Source of the DNA: DATDRS01 sp035291605
Lineage (GTDB): Bacteria; Chloroflexota; Anaerolineae; Anaerolineales; UBA6663
Length of the DNA stretch: 9,553 nucleotides
Direction of reading: 5' to 3'
Assembly: GCA_035291605.1 (NCBI GenBank)
Contig: DATDRS010000051.1
Location: 1 to 9,553, forward strand
The notes under the pieces were generated by a model. That model was given only the letters and a program-made list of their open reading frames with translations, ran no database searches and was not told the DNA's origin. Shown here piece after piece: positions 1-7,527 of this stretch. The translations under genes and the position numbers were made by a program. Every line of letters starts with the position of its first letter. The first letter of the stretch is position 1.

Positions 1-1565
1 ACGATGATCGCTAACGCGATAATCTGCGCCCAGAGGTGAGCGGGGAAGTCGCTGAAGTCCCAGTTGCCCAGCACGCCCAGCTGCGGCGCGAAGAGGAAAG
101 CCAGCACCATCAGCGTTCCCAACACCGCGCCCAGGCTGCCGAGGACGGTGAGCAACGGCACGTTGCCCAGTTTGTATTGCGAGCCGGGTGAGGCCCCGTA
201 CAGGTCCTTAGCCCGGTAGGGCAGCAGCGCGCCCGCGAGGCTGGTGACGACGAAAACGTAGCCGCACCCGAAGGTCACGCCGAGGGTCAGGCCGATCCAG
301 CCGGGCACGAGGTTGTAGGCGAGGATGACCGGGATGCTGGCGAGGAAGTAGGCCAGGTGCGCGTTCACCGGGGTGTGCAATTTCTCGTCCACGCGGCTGA
401 ACCACTCGGGCAGCAGTCGGTCGAGCGACATGGCGACCAGCACGCGCGTCATGCCGATGTAGCAGTTGCACACAATTTGAAAGCCGTTGAGGATGTAGCC
501 AATGCCAATGATGAGCACGACCAGCGGGCTCGCGGTGAGGGCGACCGCGAGGATGGGCGGCCACAGGTTGAAGCCGGCGATGTTCGCCTCGCCGATGAGC
601 GACCAGTAGCCCGCGCCCGCGACGTAGAGGAACTCCTTGCCCGCTACCCGCTCAATCCCCACCGCCAGCAGCGCCAGCAGCAGGCCGGTGAAGATGAGCG
701 AGCCGACCATGATAAAGGTCTGCGCCCGGAAGTTCTTGGCGTCCTTAATCTCGCCGTTCTGCTGGGCCGAGTATGTCGCCCACTGGAGCGAGGTCCACGC
801 GATAGGCGCGACGAGAAGGGTGTACCACAGGTTGAACTTCGGCTGCAGGTCAATACCCGCCCCCTGTACCGCGCCTACGGCGGTCTGGTAAAAATTCTCC
901 ACGCCGCCGGAGGCGACGGAGAAGGCATTCAGCCGCTCCACGAAAGCCGAGGGAGGCGTGGTGAACAGGACGAAGAACACCACCGCGAAGGCCAGCAGCG
1001 TGCCCCACCACATCACATGCTGGAAGCGCACGTAGTTCTTGAAGCCGCTGACCAGCAGGATGAGCGAGAGGAGCGCGTTGACAATGCTCGTGATGATGAT
1101 CCCCGGCGCAGTCGTGAACCACACGCCGAGGCTCGAGAGGGTCGCGTTGCCTATCGTCGCGCCCAGGCCGAGGAACAGCGGCGCGAAACCGAGGTACGCC
1201 ACGAGCCAGCCGGAGAGCGCGACCCACTGCAAAATCCAGATCACGAACCCGGACATCACGATGGTGAACGCCACTCCGCCGCCGAACACCCGGCTCTGGA
1301 AGACGTAGTCGCCGCCCGAGCGCGGGAGCGCGGTCGAGAGCCAGACGTACGCATACGCGATCGGGATTTCGATAAGGGTGGCGAGGAGGATCCCCCAAAC
1401 CAGGTTGCCGCCCGGCAGCGCGCCGGGGGCCCACAGATACGTCCACGGGAAGATCAATCCCATGGTGAGGATGTTGTACACGAACGCGGAATAGGGTGAC
1501 ATCACCCGGACGAGGCCCGAAGCCTTGCGCGTAAAGACCTCGGGGGTTGTGGCGGATACTGACAT
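1..1565 (-). CDS. APC-superfamily amino-acid permease (3' end outside window)
   Basis: This is a predicted inner-membrane amino-acid/polyamine permease of the APC superfamily. The reverse strand reads open from an ATG at 1565-1563 to the window edge, giving 521 codons with no stop, so the C-terminus is missing. The protein is built almost entirely of hydrophobic helices (for example residues about 24-46, 54-78, 97-136, 154-173, 184-202, 285-304, 335-358, 404-448 and 470-493). Family signatures are the LPRSGGDYVF segment after the second helix (80-89) and the cytoplasmic segment TRVLVAMSLDRLLPEWFS followed by HTPVNA (373-402), which matches the usual APC pattern of Arg, small residues, DG/DR-LP and TP-x-A. 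The start is supported by a strong GGAGG Shine-Dalgarno at 1577-1573, 7 nt before the ATG. The substrate cannot be named from sequence. A secreted-protein remnant lies upstream on the same strand. Confidence 0.87.
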   Translation of the reverse strand, partial: MSVSATTPEVFTRKASGLVRVMSPYSAFVYNILTMGLIFPWTYLWAPGALPGGNLVWGILLATLIEIPIAYAYVWLSTALPRSGGDYVFQSRVFGGGVAFTIVMSGFVIWILQWVALSGWLVAYLGFAPLFLGLGATIGNATLSSLGVWFTTAPGIIITSIVNALLSLILLVSGFKNYVRFQHVMWWGTLLAFAVVFFVLFTTPPSAFVERLNAFSVASGGVENFYQTAVGAVQGAGIDLQPKFNLWYTLLVAPIAWTSLQWATYSAQQNGEIKDAKNFRAQTFIMVGSLIFTGLLLALLAVGIERVAGKEFLYVAGAGYWSLIGEANIAGFNLWPPILAVALTASPLVVLIIGIGYILNGFQIVCNCYIGMTRVLVAMSLDRLLPEWFSRVDEKLHTPVNAHLAYFLASIPVILAYNLVPGWIGLTLGVTFGCGYVFVVTSLAGALLPYRAKDLYGASPGSQYKLGNVPLLTVLGSLGAVLGTLMVLAFLFAPQLGVLGNWDFSDFPAHLWAQIIALAII

Positions 1566-1689
1566 GATCTCTCCTCCAATCTAAAGGGTCAATAAAGGAC
1601 CAGCAATGTCAGTTCAGGGACGTTCGTCTATGACTCGGATTTTCTTGCCCCGGACACCTCCTCACAAGCCCACGAAATTTCTTGAGGGG

Positions 1690-1722
1690 AGACTTGTCAG
1701 GTCTGCGAGACCCGACAGGTCT
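1690..1722. repeat. 33-bp twin-palindrome element (15-3-15)
   Basis: Arms of 15 nt, AGACTTGTCAGGTCT (1690-1704) and AGACCCGACAGGTCT (1708-1722), flank a GCG loop. The arms pair with each other over 13 Watson-Crick pairs, one G-T pair and one mismatch. Each arm is also nearly palindromic by itself, as 7 nt + 1 centre + 7 nt, so either one long hairpin or two small ones could form. No T-run follows on either strand, so it does not look like a classical intrinsic terminator. It lies in the leader region of the permease. Its plan is the same as that of the element at 4889-4921, with different core sequence. It is probably a dispersed intergenic repeat, but copy number cannot be seen from one window. 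Confidence 0.75.
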
Positions 1723-1752
1723 ATATGCGCTTATTCACAGAAAAGCAGGGAA

Positions 1753-1780
1753 AGTTTAGTCCTTCTGTCCGAAAATGCAA
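1753..1780 (-). promoter_or_regulatory. Possible promoter of the APC permease
   Basis: On the minus strand, TTGCAT (1780-1775) and TAAACT (1758-1753) are separated by 16 nt. The -10 hexamer is identical to the one before the methyltransferase gene at 2031-2036, but the -35 match is weak. Transcription from here would begin near 1746. It would give a leader of about 180 nt containing the twin-palindrome at 1690-1722. This is a pattern match only; a start site nearer the gene is possible. Confidence 0.3.
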
Positions 1781-1784
1781 ATTG

Positions 1785-2026
1785 CTATTTCGCAGTCAAC
1801 GGCAAGTAAAGCCGGTAATCAAAATCCCCCACCGCCGTGTCGCAGACCCGGTCATCCTTCACGTCAATTGCGCAGGCCTCGATCCGCACCGGGTCGGCGC
1901 CCTGCAAAGCATGAAACTTAATGTCCACGACGTACGGCGTCGAGGCGCTCGTGTATGGCTGCGGCCGGATCAAAATGCCGTCCAGATCGGGATTGTCGAG
2001 GATAGGCGGGGCGCCTGTGTCCGTAT
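1785..2026 (-). pseudogene. C-terminal remnant of a secreted protein
   Basis: A minus-strand frame ending at TAG 1787-1785 has about 80 codons with the same strong G/C third-position bias as real genes here. It encodes a plausible globular C-terminus with an Asp/Pro-rich stretch (ILDNPDLDG), beta-rich alternation and a final RLYLPLTAK. A YLPL-type tail is common at the ends of exported proteins in Chloroflexota. Upstream the frame runs antisense through the methyltransferase gene, where its translation looks like a shadow. No ATG occurs between that gene and the remnant. The 5' part of the gene therefore appears to be lost. The left (3') boundary is firm and the right one approximate. It could instead be a chance open frame, since high-GC DNA makes many of these. 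The function of the parent protein is unknown. Confidence 0.42.
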
Positions 2027-2027
2027 G

Positions 2028-2036
2028 TGGTAAACT
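2028..2036 (+). promoter_or_regulatory. Extended -10 promoter of the tRNA methyltransferase
   Basis: TGG (2028-2030) followed by TAAACT (2031-2036) fits the extended -10 form TGnTAnnnT. No -35 hexamer is visible at the usual distance, as that stretch is G-rich. The expected start of transcription, about 7 nt past the hexamer, falls at 2043, the A of the gene's ATG. No Shine-Dalgarno sequence lies before that ATG, so the message is probably leaderless. Confidence 0.55.
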
Positions 2037-2042
2037 CCCCGC

Positions 2043-2870
2043 ATGACGACGACTCAAGCCGGCGCAATCATTCAGCTCGTCGGACGCGACCACAAATACT
2101 TCATCCTCCGCCTCACCCCCGGCGAGCGCCTCGAAACCCACCGGGGCATTTTCGAGCACGACCACCTGATCGGCAGAGAGCTTGGCTCAGAAGTCCTCAG
2201 CCACCTGGGGCATCCCTTCCTCCTGCTCGAGCCCTCCACCGACGACCTCATCCGCGAGATCAAGCGTAGCTCCCAGATCATCTATCCCAAAGATATCGGG
2301 TTCATTTTAATGAAGATGTCCATCCGGCCGGGCATCACCGTCGTCGAGGCCGGCACGGGCAGCGGCGCGATGACGACCGTGCTGGCGCAGGCCATCGGGC
2401 CGGCCGGGCGCATCGTCACTTACGAGGTCCGCGACGACCACCAGAACCTCGCCAAGAAGAACCTCGCCCGCGTGGGTCTCGCCGACCGCGTCACCTTCAA
2501 ACTGCGCGACATCGCGGAGGGCTTTGACGAGACGGAGGCTGACGCGCTTTTCATGGACGTGCCCAACCCGTGGGACTACACCGAGCAGGCGCACCGCGCT
2601 CTCAAAGGCGGCGGTTTCTTCGGCAGCATCCTGCCAACCACGAATCAGGTCTCCGACCTGCTCATCGCCCTCCAGCGTTCCCGTTTTGAATTCCTCGAGG
2701 TGTGTGAAGTGCTCCTGCGCTACTACAAGACCGTGCCCCAGCGGTTGCGCCCCGTCGACCGGATGGTGGCCCACACCGGCTTCCTGATCTTTGGCCGCGC
2801 GGTCAACCGGCCGGCGCCGGCCGACCATCCCGCCGCCGAGGTCTACGAAGCCGATCACGAAGAAGAGTAG
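2043..2870 (+). CDS. trmI: tRNA (adenine-N1)-methyltransferase, TrmI family
   Basis: This is predicted to methylate N1 of adenine 58 in the T-loop of tRNAs using S-adenosylmethionine, which stabilises the tRNA elbow. The 275-residue length is normal for bacterial/archaeal TrmI. An N-terminal beta domain (about 1-75) precedes a Rossmann methyltransferase fold. YPKD at 81-84 precedes the fold. Motif I is EAGTGSG (102-108). The acidic ribose-binding residue is E128 in TYEVR, and D156 in LRDIAEGF is the probable adenine contact. The family signature MDVPNPWDY (171-179) carries the probable catalytic Asp172. The C-terminus is short and acidic. The start at 2043 keeps the full N-terminal domain and sits exactly where an extended -10 predicts transcription to begin, with no ribosome-binding site. 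The next gene begins 34 nt downstream on the same strand, suggesting co-transcription. Confidence 0.93.
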   Translation: MTTTQAGAIIQLVGRDHKYFILRLTPGERLETHRGIFEHDHLIGRELGSEVLSHLGHPFLLLEPSTDDLIREIKRSSQIIYPKDIGFILMKMSIRPGITVVEAGTGSGAMTTVLAQAIGPAGRIVTYEVRDDHQNLAKKNLARVGLADRVTFKLRDIAEGFDETEADALFMDVPNPWDYTEQAHRALKGGGFFGSILPTTNQVSDLLIALQRSRFEFLEVCEVLLRYYKTVPQRLRPVDRMVAHTGFLIFGRAVNRPAPADHPAAEVYEADHEEE

Positions 2871-2904
2871 CATCTCGCGTCTGCTCGCTCAAGGAGTCGT
2901 CTCT

Positions 2905-3513
2905 ATGCGTTTCCGACCCGGTCGCCTCTTTCGCCGCCCCGGCCCGCTGCGCTGGGGGCCGCGGCTTTTTGGCGCGGGCGGCGCGCTTGGCATCGGCCCG
3001 CGCCGCAAACTCATCGAGGCGCACCGCCTGTCAGCCGAAGGGCAACCCGCACTGGCCGCATCCCTCTACGCCGAGTTGGCAGGGATAGCGCAATCCCTGG
3101 ACATGCCGGGACGCGCCGCGCACATGCACTTGCAGGCCGCGCGCAGTTTTGCGGCCATCAATAACGGGGAGGCCGCGCTCGAAGAGGGTCTGGCCGCGCT
3201 GAACGTGCTGATCGGCGCGGGCATGGCCGAACGAGCGGCGCTCAGGCTGCCTCGCCTGGTGCAGGACATGCGCGGTTGGGGCCTGTCGGCCGAGGCCGAG
3301 ACTCTTGAGCGCGCGATCCAGTCCCGGTTGGGGATGTCAGAGGTCGGCTTTGCCGAGGTCAGCGCGCCTCCCTCGCCTAGCGACCGTCCGCACGGCCCCC
3401 TCCCGGCCAAGTGCCCCGGCTGCGGCGGCCCGGTGCGCGGCGACGAGGTCGAATGGATTGACGCACACAGCGCCGAATGCGCCTATTGCGGCAGCGTGCT
3501 TCAGACGGAGTAA
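2905..3513 (+). CDS. Uncharacterised helical-repeat protein with C-terminal zinc ribbon
   Basis: Function not recognised. The 202-residue protein has a basic, Arg/Pro/Gly-rich N-terminus (1-33). An alanine-rich all-helical region (about 34-147) follows, whose amphipathic helix pairs resemble TPR-like repeats. A Pro/Ser linker leads to a C-terminal zinc ribbon with Cys170-x2-Cys173 and Cys192-x2-Cys195. The combination suggests an adaptor binding protein or RNA, but that is inference. The start at ATG 2905 is chosen over an earlier in-frame ATG at 2791 because AAGGAG (2891-2896) lies 8 nt before it, and because the upstream codons overlap the methyltransferase in another frame and read as an Arg/Pro-rich shadow. 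It follows trmI by 34 nt and precedes the MFS gene by 106 nt, so an operon with trmI is likely. Confidence 0.82.
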   Translation: MRFRPGRLFRRPGPLRWGPRLFGAGGALGIGPRRKLIEAHRLSAEGQPALAASLYAELAGIAQSLDMPGRAAHMHLQAARSFAAINNGEAALEEGLAALNVLIGAGMAERAALRLPRLVQDMRGWGLSAEAETLERAIQSRLGMSEVGFAEVSAPPSPSDRPHGPLPAKCPGCGGPVRGDEVEWIDAHSAECAYCGSVLQTE

Positions 3514-3540
3514 ACCGGTCAAGGCGCAGGCCGCGCCCAG

Positions 3541-3559
3541 CACGCAGATCGTCTGCGTG
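3541..3559. repeat. Perfect 8-bp hairpin between the zinc-ribbon and MFS genes
   Basis: CACGCAGA (3541-3548) and TCTGCGTG (3552-3559) are perfect reverse complements around a TCG loop, 27 nt after the upstream stop codon. No T-run follows, so it is not a standard terminator. It could be an attenuating or mRNA-stabilising hairpin, or an operator for the MFS gene 60 nt downstream. Confidence 0.5.
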
Positions 3560-3619
3560 AGGCATGGCCCGGTAATCAGAGACACGGCCCGGAAATTCCC
3601 CAAAGTTTAGAGGCTGAAC

Positions 3620-4906
3620 ATGACCCAGGCAACATCCCTGCTCTCGGGGCAATTCGCCCGCGCAGGGCGCTTCTTGCGCTCTCCCATGTTCCCCATCTTC
3701 ATGATCGTGTTCGTGGACATGTTGGGCCTGGGCATCATCCTGCCCGTCCTCCCGCTCTACGCCCAGAACCTTTTCCAGGCGTCGGCGCTGCAGATCACCC
3801 TGCTACAGAGCGCGTACTTTGTCGCCCAGTTTTTTGCCGCGCCGTACCTCGGGCGCCTCTCCGACCGCGTGGGGCGCCGGCCGGTCCTCATCCTCAGCCA
3901 GTCCGGCACGCTGACCGCCTTTCTGGTGAGCGGCCTGGCCTCCGCCCTGCCGTTCCTCTACCTGGCGCGCATCGTGGACGGGTTGACCGGCGGCAATATC
4001 TCGGTCGCTCAGGCCTACCTCAGCGACATCACCGACGAGCACAACCGGGCGCGGGGCCTCGGCATCGTCCATGCCGGCTTCGCCTCCGGGTTCATCTTTG
4101 GCCCGGCCTTCGGCGCGTTCATGGCGGCGCAGTTCGGGCCGCGTGCGCCCTTCTTCATCGCCGCGTGTGTCTCGCTATTGACGATCACCCTCTCGATTTT
4201 CTTGCTGCCGGAATCGCTCACTCCGGAGCGGCGGAGGGAAGTCGCCGCCCGGCAGGCCGGCCGCGCCCGCCTGAGCAATGCGGGGCTGCTGCGCCTGCCG
4301 GGCATGGCGCTGCTCATGGTGGTCGCTTTCGGCGGGGAGTTTGCGTTTCTCAACTTTCAGTCCATCTACGTCCTGTGGGCCGAGAAGATCCTCTTCGCCG
4401 GGCGCGACCCTCAGTTCGTCCAGCAGGCGGTCGGCGGGATCCTCACTTTCGTGGGCGTGTGCGGCATCATCACCCAATTCTGGCTGGTCGCGCCGCTCGT
4501 ACGCCGGTTTGGGGAAAAACGGATGGTGGCGGGGGGGAACCTGATCCGTTGTTTTGCTTGGATCACGATGACTCTGGCTCCAATCGTGGTCCTCGTGGTC
4601 GCGGTGACGCCCATGCTGGCAGTCGGCAACGGGGTCCTGATGCCGGCCCTGATCGCGCTGGTCACCTATACGGCGCCGCCTGACCAGCGGGGGCAGGCGA
4701 TTGGGTTATCCGGGTCAATTCAGGGATTGGGCCGCGTGCTCGGGCCGGTGATGGGCGGCCTGCTGTTTCAATACGTCCACCCCTCCGCCCCGATAGTCGC
4801 CGCAACCGTCATTGGCCTGCTCACCTTTGCGGTGACGCTGGGCCTGCGGACACGCCAGCCCCAGCGCGCGTCTGTGGCCGAGCAACAGAGAAACCCAGTT
4901 TCTTGA
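3620..4906 (+). CDS. MFS drug/metabolite transporter (TetA-like, DHA1 type)
   Basis: This is a major facilitator superfamily transporter of the inner membrane, most like the 12-helix proton-antiport DHA1/TetA group that exports drugs or metabolites. The 428-residue length fits. The first helix carries an acidic residue, Asp33, in VDMLGLGIILPVLP, as in TetA-like proteins. Motif A, GRLSDRVGRRP, is at 78-88 between helices 2 and 3. A motif-B-like RIVDGLTGG is at 117-125 and a motif-C-like GFASGFIFGPAFG at 153-165 in helix 5. A central cytoplasmic loop rich in Arg (201-220) separates the two halves. The ATG at 3620 has AGAGG (3609-3613) 6 nt upstream. The last five residues (RNPVS) and the stop are encoded by the twin-palindrome repeat at 4889-4921. 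The substrate is unknown, and resistance cannot be claimed from sequence alone. Confidence 0.91.
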   Translation: MTQATSLLSGQFARAGRFLRSPMFPIFMIVFVDMLGLGIILPVLPLYAQNLFQASALQITLLQSAYFVAQFFAAPYLGRLSDRVGRRPVLILSQSGTLTAFLVSGLASALPFLYLARIVDGLTGGNISVAQAYLSDITDEHNRARGLGIVHAGFASGFIFGPAFGAFMAAQFGPRAPFFIAACVSLLTITLSIFLLPESLTPERRREVAARQAGRARLSNAGLLRLPGMALLMVVAFGGEFAFLNFQSIYVLWAEKILFAGRDPQFVQQAVGGILTFVGVCGIITQFWLVAPLVRRFGEKRMVAGGNLIRCFAWITMTLAPIVVLVVAVTPMLAVGNGVLMPALIALVTYTAPPDQRGQAIGLSGSIQGLGRVLGPVMGGLLFQYVHPSAPIVAATVIGLLTFAVTLGLRTRQPQRASVAEQQRNPVS

Positions 4907-4921
4907 AGAAACCGGGTTTCT
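4889..4921. repeat. 33-bp twin-palindrome element overlapping the MFS stop codon; possible terminator
   Basis: AGAAACCCAGTTTCT (4889-4903) and AGAAACCGGGTTTCT (4907-4921) pair over 14 of 15 positions around a TGA loop, which is the MFS stop codon. Each arm is also nearly palindromic itself (7-1-7). Similar AGAAACC..GGTTTCT palindromes are, from memory, widespread in cyanobacterial and Chloroflexota genomes. It matches the architecture of 1690-1722. The hairpin may help end or stabilise the MFS transcript, but no long T-run follows. Confidence 0.75.
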
Positions 4922-4954
4922 AAACTCAATACTGTTTATGATGAGGCTCATAGC

Positions 4955-4994
4955 CCGCGTCCTCGCAGTTGCCGAAGGGCCCGCGAGGACGCGG
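4955..4994. terminator. 12-bp inverted repeat in the convergent gap, possible bidirectional terminator
   Basis: CCGCGTCCTCGC (4955-4966) and GCGAGGACGCGG (4983-4994) are perfect reverse complements with a 16-nt loop. The repeat sits between the converging MFS gene (plus, ends 4906) and the zinc-ribbon gene (minus, ends 5065), where a bidirectional terminator would be expected. Neither side has a clear T-run, so intrinsic termination is uncertain. An RNA 3'-end stabiliser or a dispersed repeat is also possible. Confidence 0.5.
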
Positions 4995-5064
4995 TTGGTG
5001 AGCGGCTAACTAAGGAGTCTTAAACGGTATTTCCGAGCAGCATTTTGGCGGGAATCCTCACGGG

Positions 5065-5562
5065 CTACAACCTCGTCCCGCATTTCGCGCAGAATTTGTC
5101 TTCCGGCAACGCCAGAGCGCCGCAGCTCGGGCATTTCAAATCGGAGGTGGTGATCGGCTTTAAGCCCTGCCGCGCCGCTTTCTCAGTTTCGACTCCCCGT
5201 TCTGTCCCATCGGCCGCATCCTTTCCGGCGCGGCGGCGAGCGGCAACCGCCTGTTCGATCTCGTCTTCCGCCGCGATCCTCCCCTCCGCGCCCAAGGCTT
5301 CCAGCTCCTTCAGCACGGACACGCCTCGCGCCACAAGCTGCGCCCGTTGAGGCGTGTAGTCCTCGTCGGCGATTTTGCCTGTGGCGTGGTCAAAGTCGAG
5401 GTCACGCAAAGCGGTGAGGAGGTTGTCGCGCTCGGCCAGGAGGCTGTCCGCCGGGGTTGCCTCGGCCTCGTGCGGGCGCTCCCCATCAATCAGCGGGCGG
5501 GCGACGATGAACCCGGCAAGCAGCAACAACGCCAGGCCGAGGAGGATCGAGCCGAAGTCCAT
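5065..5562 (-). CDS. Membrane-anchored zinc-ribbon protein (CcmI-like N-terminal half)
   Basis: This small 165-residue protein has one N-terminal membrane helix (about 4-22) that is followed immediately by charged sequence. A helical segment, LLAERDNLLTALRDLDFDHATGKIADEDY (41-69), resembles the short region after the anchor in CcmI/CycH-type cytochrome c biogenesis proteins, where an E-x4-L-x2-L-D-D/F-G-K pattern recurs. A second coiled segment (70-112) and a disordered linker follow. The protein ends in a zinc ribbon, Cys144-x2-Cys147 and Cys158-x2-Cys161. The CcmI resemblance is weak and gives no firm function. The ATG at 5562-5560 lies 24 nt after the oligoendopeptidase stop on the same strand, so the two are probably co-transcribed. 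No good ribosome-binding site is visible, which suggests translational coupling. The tail CAKCGTRL is typical of small Chloroflexota zinc-ribbon proteins. Confidence 0.86.
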   Translation of the reverse strand: MDFGSILLGLALLLLAGFIVARPLIDGERPHEAEATPADSLLAERDNLLTALRDLDFDHATGKIADEDYTPQRAQLVARGVSVLKELEALGAEGRIAAEDEIEQAVAARRRAGKDAADGTERGVETEKAARQGLKPITTSDLKCPSCGALALPEDKFCAKCGTRL

Positions 5563-5586
5563 TCACTCACAGCCGCGAGAAGCGGG

Positions 5587-7395
<1,809 letters not shown>

Positions 7396-7441
7396 GGTTA
7401 GATTCTCCTCAGAGCAGTGTAGCCGGGATGCAACCCGCCGG

Positions 7442-7450
7442 ATTGTAGCA
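7442..7450 (-). promoter_or_regulatory. Extended -10 promoter of pepF
   Basis: On the minus strand TGC followed by TACAAT (7450-7442) is a close match to TGnTATAAT. No strong -35 hexamer is seen 17 nt upstream. Transcription would begin near 7435, leaving a leader of about 40 nt that contains the GAGGAG ribosome-binding site of pepF. Confidence 0.55.
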
Positions 7451-7481
7451 TAATTCCACTCGCCCACCAGGAAATTTGAGC

Positions 7482-7508
7482 TTGACGTGACCAAAAATTT
7501 GGTAAGAT
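7482..7508 (+). promoter_or_regulatory. Promoter of the GH3 gene with embedded palindrome
   Basis: TTGACG (7482-7487) and TAAGAT (7503-7508, preceded by TGG to form an extended -10) are separated by 15 nt. Transcription would begin near 7515, about 13 nt before the GTG start, leaving no room for a normal Shine-Dalgarno. ACCAAA (7490-7495) and TTTGGT (7498-7503) form a 6-bp inverted repeat with a 2-nt centre. It fills the spacer and overlaps the first base of the -10, a position suited to a repressor operator. No particular regulator family is identified. Confidence 0.5.
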
Positions 7509-7527
7509 AGACACGGACACTGATCCA

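Larger units (their letters stand above)
1566..2042. other. 477-bp region without an intact gene
   Basis: This region lies between the divergent permease (minus) and the tRNA methyltransferase (plus). From left to right it holds the permease ribosome-binding site (1569-1577), the 33-bp twin-palindrome (1690-1722), a possible minus-strand promoter (1753-1780), a minus-strand coding remnant (1785 to about 2026) and the extended -10 element of the methyltransferase (2028-2036). The stretch 1580-1780 is less GC-rich than its surroundings and shows no credible codon pattern. Short plus-strand open frames at 1606-1809 and 1725-2033 have no recognisable protein features. Confidence 0.7.

Noticed and set aside
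357..1499. 380-codon plus-strand open frame opposite the permease
   Set aside because: It is highly charged, Arg/Glu/Asp-rich sequence mirroring hydrophobic codons of the permease on the other strand. The minus strand reads as a coherent APC transporter.
1606..2033. Two short plus-strand frames in the permease-trmI gap
   Set aside because: They have no ribosome-binding site of note, no domain, and cross the twin-palindrome and the antisense of the secreted-protein remnant.
2307..2873. 188-codon minus-strand open frame opposite trmI
   Set aside because: Antisense shadow. The plus strand has all the TrmI motifs in order.
2791..2904. Earlier in-frame ATG for the zinc-ribbon protein
   Set aside because: It would overlap the end of trmI in another frame, encodes Arg/Pro/Thr-rich shadow, and lacks the good ribosome-binding site that ATG 2905 has.
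3305..3610. Plus-strand frame ending with an IVCVRHG stretch like the start of a histidine phosphatase
   Set aside because: Only the RHG tripeptide context matches. The rest of the frame overlaps the zinc-ribbon gene as shadow and stops 14 codons after the RHG, so there is no phosphatase domain.
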